A program made the translations under genes and the position numbers. The notes beneath the pieces were generated by a model. That model saw nothing but the letters and a program-made list of their open reading frames with translations. It was not told the DNA's origin and did no database searches. From the NCBI GenBank assembly GCA_036924285.1, contig JAYKYS010000010.1:3410001-3474000 (forward strand): DNA of 64,000 nucleotides. The letters are read 5' to 3'. Each line of letters opens with the position of its first letter. The first letter of the stretch is position 1. This document shows, piece by piece, positions 36,057 to 48,035 of this stretch. The DNA is from Asterella californica. Taxonomy: Eukaryota > Streptophyta > Marchantiopsida > Marchantiales > Aytoniaceae.

Positions 36057-38915
36057 CCGGGTGTATGGTCGAAATGCTGTGGTATCAGTTCTGAATGAGT
36101 ACACCTTCTGCCATTTTAGCAACGTCGTGCTAGGGCTCTGCCTTTGCTACTGGAAGCCTGTAATAGTGTACTCACAGAATAAAGGTTGCTTAGGAGGACC
36201 ACCTCCACACAATAGGGCTCTTTCGAGTTCAAAAGCTGCCAGCGAGTTATATCCAAGGAAAAGCCTGTCTCGTACGTCCAAACACAAGAACGAGCACTGC
36301 GCAACGATGGCATCACCCCTGCATCCGAGTGTTGTCAGGACATATATCCGAACAGAAGCTCGAAAACATACAGAAGGGTCCAGTTTCCTGTTCACACATA
36401 AGGATCCCCGAGCTCCAAGACAGGCAGGCCCTTAGAACGCAGCAGGCCAATGCTTCAACACCCACCTGTGCTTCGTATCAAAATGCACAAGAAGGTGAGC
36501 AAATATTTTAGTCTTCCAGCCTGAAGTCTGCTAATCTTCTAGTTTCAGGTTGTTGGATTTTCCTCTCTTCCTGTAAACGCAGGCTCAGTAAAACTCTTAC
36601 CGAGCAGATCCAGAGCCTGCCGTCTTGGTTCGTACTGAACCCAGCTTCCCTCTGACTGTCGTACAGCGGGTAACTTACAACAGCATCCAATCAATTACTG
36701 GAAACAACCAACGATTCAGCTGGATTCTCTTTCCACATGACTCAGCAGGGCCAACCGCAAACGTTCAAGCACCCTCGCACTCTCTCAGTGAGATTCTAGA
36801 CGAAATTCATCTCGTCAGATGAAGATGGGCATTGACACGCCTGACACTACCTGGGACAGGACCAAAGACCCCAATAAGAGGAAAGGATGTCCCAATTCAG
36901 AAAGCTAACGACATATCCTTCGAGTAAACGTATCCAGATTTCGAAAATCTACTGTGGTCCACGTCTGAATAACGCCGCGGAAACAGCTGAGTAGATACAG
37001 AACATTCTACACCTACTTCCCCAGATGCAGATAGCCCGTAAGGGTGCACATTTGATGCGTGCACGAATTCCACCATCAGTTTAACGGGCAGGAGGTTTGG
37101 TCTTGTTGATAGCACAAGAGAAATCACGTCGACTAGTTTAGCACCATGAGGCCTCCTTACTGTGGTCAATACGACAATAGTGATAAACCAAATATGAGAC
37201 GATAAATTTGCTGCAATATGAGTGAAGGGTAAGGAAACATTCACACGGGACAAGAATAGGAAAGCACTAAGGTATCTAGCTCCTGTACCGACCAACGAAG
37301 TAAGTACTTGAAATACAGTAAGTGACAACGAGTGATCTTGATAAATGCATCGAATATCGAGGTGAAGGATTTTTGGAGAGAACTGTAGTGGTCATTAAGG
37401 ACAACTGCAGCAGCCTTCGCACAATAACATCCTGTTATGATGACTGACACCATAAACTGCCAACAAATTTCATCAGTTTTCATCACTACCTTCCCTTGCG
37501 TATCGAAAGTAACACCAGTTTACATCCCCTCAATTGGGCCACAAGTGCCAAATAAGGTTGAAATCACGAGGCTCATCTTAAAGGAGGGGATGCGTAAGGC
37601 AAAGACTTCGAACTTGGAATGACGTTCAAACTACGCGAAATGTGAAGCCCAGCGAGAAAAGCAAGCATGACAGCAGTGAAGCAAGGGATGACCTCGACAG
37701 CCAACACCACCACCATTCTTCACCTATGGCTTATGCAAGCGATGTACAACAGACCGGGTTGATAAGGCACCAACGCAAACTTGGGCCAATTTAGAGAAGA
37801 CCACGTAACACGCATCTCCTAGCTTAGTCTGTAATGTATCCCTGAGCATGTCTTCTCATCTGGGGGTCCATGAAAGAAAAGGTAACGACGCTTTCATTTA
37901 GAGACGTATTACCCAACGAGCTTGCTCTGTAGATGCACATGCCACCAACCTATGCATGCATTGTTCAGAAGAAAGAACACATAAAAGAAAAATCGAGAAG
38001 TAAAATGGAGATCTTCACATTAACGACCGCATTGGTGAAATACCTCGGGGATAATAGTATGAAGTCGAACTTCTACAGTTGTGGCTGAACATTGTCAAAA
38101 TTTCTTTACTTCTCAAGTGGATGATACCGATGGCAACAAAGGATGTTGCCAGGACTGAGATCCTCTACCCTAGAGATACCTAGATCTCGCGGAAGGCCTG
38201 ATTCCCACTTCAGAGGGCGGGGGGAAGGTGAGTGTCTCTATGAGGGCCATCACCCATGTGTAACAACTGATTAGTAAATCCTACTAAAGATATCTTGGAG
38301 ACTGGCACCAACCTCGGATCCCAGGGAAATACCCGTAGCCGGAGTGGGTTCAAGAAACTCGTACCTCTTTCCACCGTTATCGCGTTATTCCATGGCGGTA
38401 CGGTAAAACTACAACCAACCCCTTTGCTGATGACACTCACAAGATGAATGCTTCAGCCACCTTCCGTGAGATTCTGATAGTTGTAAATAAAAATAGGGTG
38501 TTCTGACCCCACAAAATCCCGATATGCCAGATGCCATCTTGACTACCCAAGGTCAAGAAAGACCAATTCTGGACAAATGGATTCTATTTCTGAACCTAAC
38601 CTTGTCCATATGAACAGTGTTTCTCCCAATTATGTCAGGAAATGTAACTTGTAACTGGCCATCCAGTTCCGGCCACAGCAAAGAATGTCGGGTTGGGATA
38701 TTATGCTACAATCTCTCAGGTTGCCTGAGAGAAAATGGTACTGAAGTCTACCCTACCTTTTTCTTTATTTTTGAATAGCTGCAGATCTAGACCTGAATCT
38801 GTTGTCTCAACATATACTAAGCTGCGAAATCCTGGTGTTAGAATTCGCAAAGCTTGAAAGAGAAGCAGCAACACTGAGAAACTTCTCAAAGTGGGCAACC
38901 CCGCACAATGTAGGC
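36057..38915. other. Region downstream of the Gdt1/PML3-like gene, no gene recognised
   Basis: Open frames on both strands, some hydrophobic on the minus strand (36897-37328, 37241-37486), but none with a recognisable family and no convincing exon chain. The part next to 38915 should include the Gdt1/PML3 3' untranslated region. An additional small gene cannot be excluded. Confidence 0.35.
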
Positions 38916-41706
38916 TTAAAGGGGTGGGTAAATGTACGAACTAAGAGCGAAACACAAGAACAAAAATCCTCCCACGGCCGCCACGGTACGTTGAGAAATT
39001 CTCAACGCCAAAAGGCGCCCACCAATAACAGCCACCGAAGTACAGATTGTATGCCCTATGCTTGCTCCAACAGTAACTCCAACCGCATTTTTGTGTGAAG
39101 CCAGCTGTAAAACGAAACATAACATGTGAACTTTCATCCCACTACTTCTGAAAGAGATGGTACTTGATGCAACTTCCAAACTGACCTGTTCACAATAGGC
39201 GGTCAGTATCTAAGTAACTCAAAAAGACAGAACCCGGCAGATTGTGAACGTACCGCAATCGTTGCAATTTGACTGCGATCACCCCATTCGGCCAAAAAGG
39301 TGAGGATAAATGCCTGATTCCGTGACGATAAAGTTAGTTTGATTCTGAAGCTTGATATACACCATTCAAGTCCATGCTTCGAGGAGATCACGCAGAAATT
39401 AATTCTCCTTCGTTCCGCAATCTTTCGAGCAAGACCAGGAAATTATACCTCAAGGAAAATAGGTGTACAGAATCGCGCAAAAATGCGGCGAACTGTGCTT
39501 TTCTTCTGTGGCCCTTCCCCCAGCTTCTCTTCGACCTGCAGGCTAGGGAAAGTCAGATCAATGGGGAACTTTGAGATATACCACCCAACTTGTTCAAAAA
39601 GAATTATGCAGATTCACTGGCAGGTGACAGAAGGCATGACAGTATGGTAGCACCTCTTCAAGTTCCTTCTGGGGTGTGCTGTTGGGACCCGCTTTCCATG
39701 CGATGTAGAGAAGCCGAGCTCCAAAGAACGTATACAGAACTGCAAAAGAATAGCGTCAACTTGTCCATCAGAACTTAAACAAGGAACCCCGAAGGTGGAA
39801 AAACGTTTAGATGGATGACAAGTTAATTCTCAGTGACTGACAGAAGCAGCAAGTTCGCGGAAAAGTTACCTGTTGCTGCGGCATTGGTGTGCTTGCGAGA
39901 TATCAAATTGGGGACGATTCTGCCGAGCCCTGTTGAGAGAACCTGAAATAACGCCATGGAACTGTTGTAACCAAGATTTACAAAACAAGATTGTCCTCTT
40001 CCCTCACATGATTATGCAGTAACAACATTTACTACGAAGTTCTTTCACGGCTTTTCCAGATTCTGGCACGAAGGAAAGAAATACTCACCGTCATGATTAT
40101 AAGAGCACTTAGAGCACCAGAAAGAACTATAGCACGTGGATGTCTCATAGCCATCAAAGCCGCAATGATGAAAGTTTCATCACCAATCTGCGCAACCACC
40201 AATACTCGGAATATCCCTCTAATATTGTAAGTTCACACAATTTCTTGGAACACTATCCCAAGGGACGAGTATACTGTAGGCTGTAGGAGACAATGTAAGG
40301 CAAAGTGGAAGGCAGCGAATCAAGAATTAAATGCTAACCTCTCACCACTTCCACTAGATCTGACGCTGAAGCGGCATGTCTGTTGCATGTGCGATCAGAC
40401 ACGTAACTCACGGAACAATTCAAGCACAGTCCACAAGTAGGTGGTTACCTCACTGACTAGTATGATGGACAAACTCGTAACGAAGGCGTCTGACAAGCCT
40501 TCTTCTATCATCGGAACGGCTTCATTAGCCCCATCAGTTGTCTCTTTATTTTGCTCGCTTAACTCAAGTTTCTTCTCCTTCACGTCCGGATACTGTCCAG
40601 ACGAAATGTAAGTCAGACCTAGATAACAGACCTAGGTAAATGCTCACCGAGACATAGAATCCAAAAGTGATAATTCGAGAGAGACGGTTTCGCTGTATAC
40701 GTTCAGTTCAAAGGTGAATTTTTTCCGCATTAGTAAGAATCCCGGCTTATGATCAGCTTAGAGGAAAGGAAAACCTTCGATAAATAAGGAGCGTGGGACT
40801 TTCTTCATATGAACAGCAAAGTGCCTATTTTAAAAGTATAAATGATTACAAGGGTCCGACGATTTGCCAGTTCCTGCTGATCGCGCTCAACTTGTTCAAG
40901 TTGTGCCGAATCTTTATTCTGTGAACCAAAGGACACACTCAAGTCAGAAGCTGGGACACAACATTGAAACAGGAACTCATCAGTAGGAAAAATACTGAGT
41001 TAACAGATATCGAAGGTTCCATAATGAGCATTTACCAACATCCACATCACTTGCCATCACTTGTTTGACAGGGAAGTCTTCCAAGATGAGCTGGTGACCG
41101 GAGGGATTAACCATTTCCAGGGTCCATTGGGTGCTGGCTTTGAAGGTAATTACTAAAGAGAATTCAGGAGCATCGCAGTGATTCACCAAACAGAACACAA
41201 GGGAGTACTCCATTCTAGGGCTACAGTGAGGCCAGATGTTGAAGGGAAAACATCACGGTCGCCCGAGAAAATCATACCGCCTATTTTGAAAGCATGAAGA
41301 TACTCTGACAAGCAGAAACGAGATCACAGCACCTAACTCATTTCGACTGTTTAGTCAATTTACCAAAACGCTTAAACTAAGCCAGATCTACAAACGAGAA
41401 ACCACTGATACAGTCCATGATCACACACAACACTGAACAGCACTGCCTACAAAACAACAGCCCTCAACAACTCCTCGATCACGTGCGAATGAACAAGTGA
41501 ACACGAAGCGAGCGATCAAAATCCTGATCATGCGTACAATCAACCATGGAATCAGAAAACTTCTCGGGTTCCATATGCTTGTGGTGATGAACGAGACGAG
41601 CTACGTATACCTCTTGAGCGTAAGACGAAGTCGTATGCAGAACTAACAGCAAGAAGCACGAAAACGAGGTCGCCAAAGTCGAGGAGCACATCCTCCGATT
41701 TCCCAT
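38916..41706 (-). CDS. Gdt1/TMEM165 (UPF0016) family cation transporter, PML3-like, with an N-terminal luminal extension
   Basis: Eleven exons chain in phase on the minus strand: 41706-41483, 41214-41036, 40950-40850, 40692-40648, 40592-40449, 40187-40089, 39942-39870, 39739-39654, 39535-39449, 39313-39254, 39104-38916, giving about 428 residues. The two family repeats are clear: E-I-G-D-E-T (residues 231-236) and E-W-G-D-R-S (355-360), the acidic cation-binding motifs. The C-terminal half and its ending SSYIYPPL fit plant Golgi PML3-type proteins, which move Mn2+/Ca2+ (for H+) into the Golgi. Exon 1 starts with a signal peptide (MGNRRMCSSTLATSFSCFLL, ending near SSYAQ). Residues about 33-183 (exons 1-4) are longer than I expect for the family; exons 2-4 are supported only by open frame and splice phase. 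Exons 5-11 are certain. Confidence 0.85.
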
Positions 41707-42927
41707 TGTACCTGGAAGCGGAGCGAAATCAAAAAGTTATCAACAATCAGACGGTCTCGACCACCATAGCCCAGTGCGGTTCCGCTCCGAAGATTGAGCT
41801 CCCGCTGCCCGTCGACAAGAAGGAGCCGGCCTTTCCTCTCCCTGCGCCTGGGAAGGGAGCGCAAGCGCCTGGACCCTGTGCTAATCGTCCTCCGCCCCTT
41901 CGACGGCCCGCCGTCTCCGCACCACGCGGAGCTCGACAGCCCAAGCCCAAACCGGTAACCTCAACGGCTCACCGTCGTATACAATCACTGAACAATCTGC
42001 TGCACATTCTGAAACTCCCTCCTTCATTACCTGTCTTTCTTGCATTATAATTCACCTCCTCCATCTTCAGTGGAAATTATGCAGGAATTAGGTAACAAAC
42101 TAAACTTATAATAAGAAAATTTGAAATTCTTAAGCCGGGTCGTCCCTATACAAGAATTTCACTTATGGGTTTTCTTTGTAACTCTCTTTATGATATTTTA
42201 ACAGTTAGAGTATATTTGATGTTTTATGTTTTCCTAGTCTATTATTGTTAGACTAAGATTTTTACAAACACATTATCAGTACACCGACATGTATACCGTA
42301 AACTTAATGTCCCGAAGTTAGGCCCCAAGCATGTATAGCAAAACCCTCGTCCAACCAGTCTCGGCGAATTACCTCCTTGCACCGTTGCTTGTCGGACGTA
42401 AGCGAGAAAGCAAAAGAAAAATCAAGAAAATGGTTTGGTTCTATAGTGGGATGGATTCGAGAAGTGTTTTCAGAGAGTTTTGATTTTTCACTTCTTGTAC
42501 TGCCTCGGCTCTTTGTTATCTTTTTTGGTTATTTTATATATTTATATTTATACGGAAATTATATACTAAAACTATATTTAAATTCCTGTGTAATGCTAGT
42601 GATATGCGAACGGAGGGTCACATGGCTGATCCAGACACAACCCACAAGCCGAGCACACCAGAACTCGCTTCCGAAAAGACAAGAACGAGCTCAAGGTATC
42701 AATGAGTATTAATTTAGCAATATTAAAAGATTATTAATGGACATGCCACCCTCCATCTGAATACTATGCATATTACATTAACGTCTATACTCTCTTTTTT
42801 CAAGAAAATGAAACCTTATAATGCATAAACGGGTTGAGACTAAATCATATAAGTGAATGAGGTACTATATTGTATTACAGAAGATCAATGTCTGAAGTGG
42901 TTTAGCTCATAATCCTCTAAGAAAAAT
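41707..42927. other. Promoter side of the Gdt1/PML3-like gene and intergenic DNA
   Basis: The GC-rich stretch 41707-41960 next to the start codon is probably the 5' untranslated region and core promoter of the minus-strand gene; the plus-strand frame through it is a shadow. Beyond 42050 the DNA becomes AT-rich with no gene seen. Confidence 0.4.
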
Positions 42928-43192
42928 ATCATCAGTTCCATTCCTTGCCGAAGTACATGCTCTATGAAATGTTAACGAAAAACCTCTGGTCCGAGTCTCA
43001 CTATGTAGACTCACATGGACAGTTTCATGATCCTTGAAGACCCAAGTGGACAAGTAATACCATCTACTATTTTATCATTTTAAGAAAAAGATTTTGAGTT
43101 CGATTCCTTGCGATCACAACTGGAGGTGCATGCGTTGCGAAATGTTAATGAAACTTCTGGTCCGATCTCTCTATAATGGACTCACGAGGACT
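42901..43192 (+). repeat. Two diverged copies of a short element with tRNA-like promoter words
   Basis: A segment GTTC-ATTCCTTGC...ATGnnnTGnGAAATGTTAA-GAAA-CTCTGGTCCGA-TCTC-CTAT...GACTCAC (about 42935-43022) recurs about 160 bp on (43094-43192). The first copy is preceded by TTTAGCTCATAATCC and contains AGTTCCATTCC; the second contains AGTTCGATTCC. These resemble box A and box B of tRNA-derived SINEs, but no intact tRNA or SINE can be drawn. Confidence 0.35.
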
Positions 43193-45670
43193 CACGCACT
43201 TTACTAGTTTGGAAGTCAAAAGTGTACGAGGACTCGAGCATTTTAGTGGTTGGAACAAGTTTTGCTTTGGAAAATCTGAAGTGTGAGAAGGCTCGCACAT
43301 TTCAGTGAAGGAGAAAAGACTTAGAATATAAAAAAAATCGTCAAGATTCACACATTTTTACTCTTGAAAGTGGATCGACGTACTCAAGAGGCTGCAATTT
43401 CATCTGTACTGATCAGTTCAAAGAGTGATTGATACCGTTGGATAAGTTTTTCTCGTGGTTTTTCAACGAGATCAAAATCATCAATTTGGAGCCATATTCA
43501 AGAAGCATTGATCGTTTGAAGTTTCGGGAGGACTTTAGTACTTTGAGAACAAAATGTTCGAGGCCTTGCGCACTTTTATTTCTGAAGGAGATTTTTGACT
43601 TGGGAGGGGTGCAACTTTTTGTGTAGAGGTCGATTTGAGGCTTGCAAGTTATAGTAGAAAAGCATTTTTTAGACTATTTTTGTTAGAAAATTCAGGGTTC
43701 AAAAAATAGGTGGAGAACTTTTTTGACACGAGAGGTATAAATACTTCCGTAACTTTTGCTGGGGAAGTCCATTCAGAGTGATTTGGGTACCGTTGGATAG
43801 AGAATTCTGGGAGTTACACATCTGGGTTGATCAGAGGGTTGAAGTACTTGTGGAAATCCCACAATGGAACTATGTGGGATTTCATAAAAAGTGTAATAAA
43901 TTGGATTAAAGAATAGGGTTGGATACTTCACTTTGCTTCGCTCTTGCGTTCTTGCTTGCCTTTCTTATTGCACCACACCTTTTAGAACATGATATCTCAC
44001 GTATTCTCAAACAGGGCTTTCACGTGCAACAATACGACAACTTGTCATGAGTATTATCGTTGTTCTTGTATGACGTTATGTTCGATGTGCTTTCTGCATG
44101 TATGCTACGATTGTGTGCTTGATATGTGTTTTAGTAAGTAGGATATGACTTTAAAATTGTAGAAGAATGTACTCTCTCAAGAAATGATGTTGTGCTCTTC
44201 GTTTCATTCTACTGTGCTCTTATTCACTTCAATGTCGTCTCTAAAACATTGTTTTTGTTCAAGATCGATGTTCTTCTGTATAATTCTTTTCAGTCGCTAT
44301 ACTAACGGATCGTCTGACAACATGTCGCTGCTAGCGGTATCTCATTCTCAATCTCGTCATTGGAGATATGGATGGCGGCTGAGCTACATAGAAAGGTATG
44401 AGCATTTGTTAACTCTTGCTCTTTTTCTATTATTCCTTGGTTGGTCATAAGAATTTGTCACTCATCTTCCTTCGTGTGTTGCTGTTGGCACGTCCTCTAG
44501 ACAGATCATTGATGTAGTGTCCGATACATTTTTGCTCCATATTTTCTTTATATGTCATTACTTCCATGGGACGAAATTTCTTCTCTGCAATCCTGCTTGA
44601 TGATGACGGATGTGGTTTATTGCTCCATGCTAGGATGGAAGAGACTAATGTTGTCATAGAAGCCTTCCCTAATCCTCCAGAACTTACCACTCCACCTTCC
44701 GAGGAGTCTTCAACTTCTGATCATGTACCTCAGCCCAATGCCACTACTTTGGATACAAAGGAGTTCCTTTAAGTTCCTGTGGATTTCCTTGCTCTCTTCT
44801 TTACATCGGACGAGCTGTAGAGAAACTTGTCTTGTATCCAAGGTTTTAGTGATAGATGGATGGAACAAAAACATACATCTATCTTGATCTTGATTTATTT
44901 GAATGCATGGCCGATTTTTTCTAGACGGTGACTTTCTAAAAGTCGGAAGAAATTTCTTTTCTTTATCAAGTCTTTATATGTTTCTTGGATCAACTAACGA
45001 TGACTTTTGGCTGGTGATGCAAGACAGACGGCACCGAATATGCACCCATCCTCATTTTTTTCTTTACAGATCCATGGAATGTATGAGACCTTCTGTCCGG
45101 TCCGTTTATAGGTTTGAAGGCCCTTTCATGTGTATGTGCTGTCCTTCCTCATTCCTCTCGTTTTGTTTGTTCGCACTTGCCTAATCAGTCTCTTCTAGAT
45201 GATCATGCGAAAGCAGAGGAGGACAAAGAGAACACCCCTTGACTCGAATAGCCTTGAGTTGTCTATCATAGCATGCAGGACATGTGGCGATTTAGATCTC
45301 TCTTTGTATTTTTGCTTAGGGGACTTCTTAGACAGAAAATGCTCCTCCAATGTGTTTTTTGTGAAGAAGAGAGGGTGCTACTACATCTGGATTTCCAGGA
45401 TGTGATTTGTATCATGCGAGAAATATTATAGAAGTAAAATAGAAGATCAATTATGTCTTAGGATGGAACAGTTTTTGACTTCGAGGAGGAGATATTTGTG
45501 TCAAATCTCTCACGAACAGAGGTCTGCATACCTATGTAGGGATGATTGGCTTTTGTGTTAAGGATGAGAAAGAAGAACAGTATCACGTCAGGATGAAGAA
45601 CATCTATGAGAGCATGCTTGTAGAGACGAAAGAGTTGTACACTCCCTAGGGGGTTGATACAAAATACAGA
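43193..45670. other. No gene recognised
   Basis: AT-rich to mixed DNA with short open frames (e.g. 44184-44450 and 44566-44772 plus) without recognisable domains. It ends at the target-site duplication of the large retrotransposon. Confidence 0.4.
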
Positions 45671-45675
45671 ATAGA
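45671..45675. repeat. Target-site duplication ATAGA of the outer retrotransposon (left)
   Basis: ATAGA immediately outside the low-coordinate LTR; the same five bases follow the high-coordinate LTR at 61961-61965. Five bases is the usual size for Ty3/gypsy integrases. Confidence 0.85.
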
Positions 45676-46707
45676 TTTCGCGCACCTACCGCCTTGTTGC
45701 GTCAGTGGAAGCTCTAACTCAGAAGGTCGTGAACTTTACACCGCTAACCTGCAAATACAATCACAAGTTAGCGTCCATGCACCACTTACTTTATCTCAGT
45801 TTGGTCCGGACCGGAGCCGGACTGTCTCCTTATTCATCAAGCTCAGCATTCCCTAAGTTCCGGCCTAGACCCGCCTAGGTCGGTCCCAAACATGAACAAG
45901 TCACAAGATGATTTGGGGCGGACTTCTCATAAAGTCCAGGGTCCTAAACGGTGCCTCCAGCACACCTAGCGGTCCAACCGCCCGTGATGTCCGTCTGGGT
46001 CTAGGCTCCCGAACGGTGGTCTAACCCACCGACTCGTTCCCTAGTCTTGCCCCAGCCCTTACAACGTTCCTAAGTCCAGACGTCCAAGTCTGGACGAGAA
46101 CGTGCCTTGGAACCGGCCCAGCCATCACCTCATGCTCCCAGAGTCCGCTTGTCGAACCCTGGGGTTGGGTGACTCGTCCTGACCCACCCAGGCATCGAGC
46201 CCCCCTCATATATACTTCTGGGGATCGGCGGCCCCGCCCTCCTCTTTGGTCCCTGAAAATTATACCACAACCCGATTGTGGTTCAGCCATAACTTCCAGC
46301 TCGGAGGTCAGATCGAGGAGTATTATATATCACTGGAAAGCTCTCGACGAGACTTTTCCAATGATACATCACTCACCTCGAGATCTTACGTGGAGCTCCG
46401 TCCACGACCTAAAACGTCCTTGGAGCTCCAACACTTAGTCATTTTTCGGAAATCTGTGGTCCAGATCCAGACTCGAACCCTGTGGTTCAGACCAGCGTTC
46501 GAATGACGGTCCGTCTGCATCTCGGATCCACGTCTCGATCCCACGTCTCAGACCTATGTCTCAGACTCATGTTTCGGTCCGTTCTCAGACTCGCCCTTAA
46601 GTCAGTGTTTGTCCGGGGTCCTCTTGGGGTAGGCCCTTATGTCATACCCAAGGTTTCAACCTTGCTTCAGAGAACCACTTAGGGTTCATCTGATCCCAAC
46701 TTCCCGG
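45676..46707 (-). repeat. Outer element 3' LTR, major part
   Basis: About 1.03 kb matching 60822-61850 with scattered substitutions. Broken at 46707/46708 where the nested element's LTR begins; resumes at 55227. Confidence 0.95.
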
Positions 46708-47989
46708 TGTCGGAGTGTAATCTGTCTACCTAGAAAAGCGCCGGGCTTCTAGCTGTGGTTGTTCACTCAAGAGGTTGGCTTTCAGGTCACAATAGGACTA
46801 TAAACACTCACACAGATGTGTAAGATCTAATAATATACCCAGAAAGCGAAATTCAGGTCTAGCTGGCAGTAATAGGATTCGGCGGTGAACTTTGACACTC
46901 ACGGAGAGGAAAACTATGAAGGTTTAGACCTCTAAACTTCCCCTGCATGCAAATGAGGTACTACTGAACTCACAGACGAAATTTCAGCCTGAGATCAAAT
47001 TCTGACACGGAGATATGAACAGAAAAGTTTTGAGCAAGAAAACTACGGCAATTTCTGATACCTAGCTGGCTATTTCAACCTAGAACAGGAGTTTGGCTTG
47101 ATCAATTTCGAAGTTTCTTACAGGATTTGCAGTCTACAGGGTGCTGAACATCCCTGTGAAGTTGGGACTCCTGAATGTACACAGAACTGTAGATCTCCTC
47201 CTCCGAAGTCGCTGCTCTAGATTAAGAGCTTTTCAGACCCCCTCAGCTTCAGCGGCCGCCCTGAATTACTCAGTTGCTCAATCGATATGAAACTTTTTGT
47301 GAAATCGTAGCCCTGCTGGCGGAGAACACAACCTCGAAGTTTTGAAGCAATTTCCTCAAATCTGCTGCGAGTGACACTGAAAACCCTAAATCCAACCAAA
47401 ATGATTCAATTCTAGCACAATCCGAACTTCAATTGCTCATAACTCCGTCTTTATTGACTCAAATCGATCGAAATTTTCACTGGAAGTGCTTGGCATGACG
47501 AGACCTCTCTCCCTGTGCTCTAAGATTTCGAAGATCCCTCACCAAATGCTCGAACTCCACTATAGAGCTCTATTTCTAAATTTAGAGTTTAACAAAAGAC
47601 AAAAATGGACCAATGGGAGTTCATAGCTCCCCTTGGTTGTCCTTTAGTACCCTAAACCACGTGGCAACTTAGTTTTACTCATAGGCTACCACGTCAAGCC
47701 CCCTAGAGTGCCAGCGTAAAACTTAAATTACTTAAAACGACACGCAGCCCCGAAAAATAACTTAAATCAGCTAGAAAGCGTGCATGGACGACACGCAAAT
47801 ACAACCCATGAGCTTAAGCCCTATCAACATGGTAATCAACCTACTAAGACTCAAAATAGTGTTAACACCGTATGCAAAGGTGTCAAACATATACATAAAC
47901 GACTAGAAGTAATATAAGCTAACTTCTAGAACTACTAAACTCAAGCGTCGAAGTAGAAATATAACATGTAGCCGCCAAGTAGCGCGACA
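46708..47989 (-). repeat. Nested element 3' LTR
   Basis: 1282 bp, TGTCGGAGTG...TAGCGCGACA on the plus strand; partner at 53945-55226. Followed by the polypurine tract of the element. Confidence 0.97.
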
Positions 47990-48003
47990 TCCACCCCCTC
48001 TGA
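47990..48003 (-). other. Polypurine tract of the nested element
   Basis: Minus strand reads AGAGGGGGTGGA directly next to the LTR start, the expected place of the plus-strand primer. Confidence 0.75.
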
Positions 48004-48035
48004 ACCTGCACATCCTCCGGTATGTGCCATCCAGA

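Noticed and set aside
36897..37486. Hydrophobic minus-strand frames as a membrane protein gene
   Set aside because: Two overlapping frames without any family resemblance and no coherent exon chain; hydrophobicity alone is weak evidence.
41706..42050. Plus-strand proline-rich frame next to the Gdt1/PML3-like start
   Set aside because: It starts at the start codon of the minus-strand gene and covers its GC-rich leader; composition, not function, explains it.
43090..43110. tRNA gene around GAGTTCGATTCC
   Set aside because: No cloverleaf, acceptor stem or anticodon arm can be drawn.
46169..46438. Frames repeated at 61315-61584 and 46021-46290/61167-61436
   Set aside because: They are copies of the outer LTR in both ends of the element; no protein features.
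47217..47399. Minus-strand 60-residue frame identical to one at 54454-54636
   Set aside because: Both lie at the same place in the two LTRs of the nested element. The identity reflects LTR identity, not a gene.
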